Shown: in pieces, positions 28,331-29,190 of the stretch
How the letters are laid out: each line of letters opens with the position of its first letter
Position numbering within the stretch: the first letter of the stretch is position 1
Notes under the pieces: model-generated
What the model saw: the letters and a program-made list of their open reading frames with translations, nothing else
Database searches by the model: none
What the model was told of the DNA's origin: nothing
From: a virus
Reading direction: 5' to 3' (one strand)
IMG/VR virus record: IMGVR_UViG_3300026534_000119
Coordinates: 1-29,190 of that record
DNA length: 29,190 nt
Made by a program: the position numbers and the translations under genes

Positions 28331-28912
28331 ATGAGCACCTTCGAACTCGCCCTGGCCGAGGTCCTCCGCTGGGAGGGGGGCTACGTCAACGATGCCAACG
28401 ACCCCGGCGGAGCCACCAACCGGGGCATCACCCAGGCCACCTACAATGCCTGGAGGCGGGATCGCGGCGAGCCGCCCCGGCCGGTGGCCGAGATCGGCGA
28501 GGACGAGGTCCGGGCGATCTACCGCGAGCGCTACTGGGTCCCGGCGGCCGCCTACTGGGACGCCGCCGGCCACCCCGGCATCGCCCTCTACCTCTTCGAC
28601 GCCGCCGTGCAGCACGGGGTGAGCACCGCGCGGGCGTTTGAGCGCCGTCTGGCCGACGTCCTCCGCCTGCACCCGCTACTCGGGCTGGCTTACCTGCACC
28701 GCGACCGGACGCTCTACTACGCCCGGCTTCGCCATTTCGCCCACTTCGGCCGCGGCTGGATGCGCCGGATCGCGAGCATTTACGCCAGAGCAATGGAGCT
28801 CGAGCACCCCGGCGGTCTGATCCGGGTCCACCGGTTCTTCCTCGACGGGCACGAGCACCCCCTGGCAGCGGCCCGCTGGGTGGGGGAGAAGCTCTACGTG
28901 CGGAGGGCGTGA
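28331..28912 (+). CDS. Endolysin, glycoside hydrolase family 108
   Basis: 193 residues. The N-terminus has the GH108 lysozyme pattern LRWEGGYVNDANDPGGATNR followed by GITQATYNAW, with probable catalytic Glu15 in the EGG motif. Residues 90-190 include the C-terminal helical peptidoglycan-binding part (HPGIALYLFDAAVQHGVSTA; HPLLGLAYLHRDRTLYYARL). It cuts cell-wall glycan to release progeny. No signal peptide is seen, so it would need a holin, probably the next gene. The ATG directly follows the terminator T-run. Confidence 0.92.
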   Translation: MSTFELALAEVLRWEGGYVNDANDPGGATNRGITQATYNAWRRDRGEPPRPVAEIGEDEVRAIYRERYWVPAAAYWDAAGHPGIALYLFDAAVQHGVSTARAFERRLADVLRLHPLLGLAYLHRDRTLYYARLRHFAHFGRGWMRRIASIYARAMELEHPGGLIRVHRFFLDGHEHPLAAARWVGEKLYVRRA

Positions 28913-29190
28913 TGAGGGCGTTCTTCCGATCCTGGCACGCGGTGGCCCTGCTCTGGGCCCTGCTGGTGGTGGTGGCGGTGGGCCTTGGGTTTTACTCCCT
29001 GGCCGTCGGCTACGCGATCCTCGGCGCCGCGCTCCTTATCGCTGAGCGCATCGAGATCGCACGAACCGGGCGGACGATCAGCGAGAACACCGGAATCGAG
29101 CTGAACCACCGCCCCTGGAAAGTCTGGCTCCTGGCGGCGAGTTTGCTCGCCGCAATGGGCATGCTGGTGGCCCACTTCTGGGCCTATTAG
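28912..29190 (+). CDS. Holin-like membrane protein
   Basis: 92 residues from ATG 28912, overlapping the endolysin stop (TGATG), with CGGAGGG upstream; GTG 28909 is a less likely start. It has about three hydrophobic segments (roughly residues 10-28, 30-45 and 71-90) with a charged loop in between (AERIEIARTGRTISENTG). Size, topology and place behind the endolysin fit a holin that lets the endolysin reach the wall. It is not a recognised family, so the call is by context. It ends at the last base of the window. Confidence 0.65.
   Translation: MRAFFRSWHAVALLWALLVVVAVGLGFYSLAVGYAILGAALLIAERIEIARTGRTISENTGIELNHRPWKVWLLAASLLAAMGMLVAHFWAY

Noticed and set aside
28296-28333. A 12-codon mini-frame GTG...TGA overlapping the endolysin ATG
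   Set aside because: The Shine-Dalgarno sequence abuts the GTG with no spacer, and the product is only encoded by the terminator stem; a leader-peptide role cannot be supported.
1-29190. tRNA genes, rRNA and CRISPR arrays
   Set aside because: No cloverleaf with a TTCRA arm and no regularly spaced repeat was seen.

Overview
The window is one complete-looking temperate phage genome (prophage) of about 29 kb, running from an integrase stop codon at base 1 to the stop codon of a membrane protein at base 29190. No flanking host gene and no att core repeat is visible. The tail genes (tail terminator, single tube protein, about 1045-residue tape measure, no sheath gene) indicate a siphovirus. Base composition is very GC-rich with G/C at almost every third codon position. 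Proteins are rich in Glu, Arg and Leu and poor in Cys. The key lytic promoter looks leaderless. Together these suggest a thermophilic Deinococcota host (Thermus, Meiothermus or Oceanithermus relatives). That host assignment is inference.

Lysogeny module (1-2565). Three minus-strand genes lie in the order repressor, lipoprotein, tyrosine integrase. The repressor is a LexA/CI-type protein with helix-turn-helix and S24 peptidase domains. The lipoprotein gene is visibly AT-richer, sits directly behind the repressor and is a likely moron expressed in the lysogen. The 70-bp divergent control region (2496-2565) holds a TTGACA/TACTAT promoter for the Cro-like gene and a repeated ACTATTGA element.

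Early module (2569-11968, plus strand). This is a tightly packed operon, most genes overlapping the next by a few bases (GTGA or ATGA). It encodes Cro-like and excisionase-like regulators, several small unknown proteins, a RecT/Bet-type annealing protein, a winged-helix replication initiator, a DnaB-type helicase, a protein with four successive helix-turn-helix units, small membrane proteins and a RusA-type resolvase. Two 11-bp iterons, a purine run and a TATATATAA stretch inside the initiator gene look like a lambda-O-type origin.

Junction (11949-12237). A strong terminator hairpin lies next to what looks like a frame-disrupted minus-strand gene, just upstream of the late genes.

Late module (12238-29190, plus strand). 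Order: terminase small and large subunits, portal, MuF-like head protein, two small proteins, scaffold, major capsid protein, connectors, gp10-like protein, tail terminator, tail tube, tail chaperone with a probable +1 programmed frameshift, tape measure, four tail-tip or baseplate proteins including a fibre tip, a tail-fibre assembly chaperone-like protein, a GH108 endolysin and a holin-like membrane protein. A perfect rho-independent terminator is placed between the Shine-Dalgarno sequence and the start codon of the endolysin gene.

The most interesting observations are the tail-chaperone +1 frameshift site, the terminator inside the endolysin initiation region with its flanking 7-bp repeat, the origin embedded in the initiator gene, the four-HTH protein, the damaged minus-strand gene at the early/late junction, and the 168-bp tandem duplication in the tape measure.
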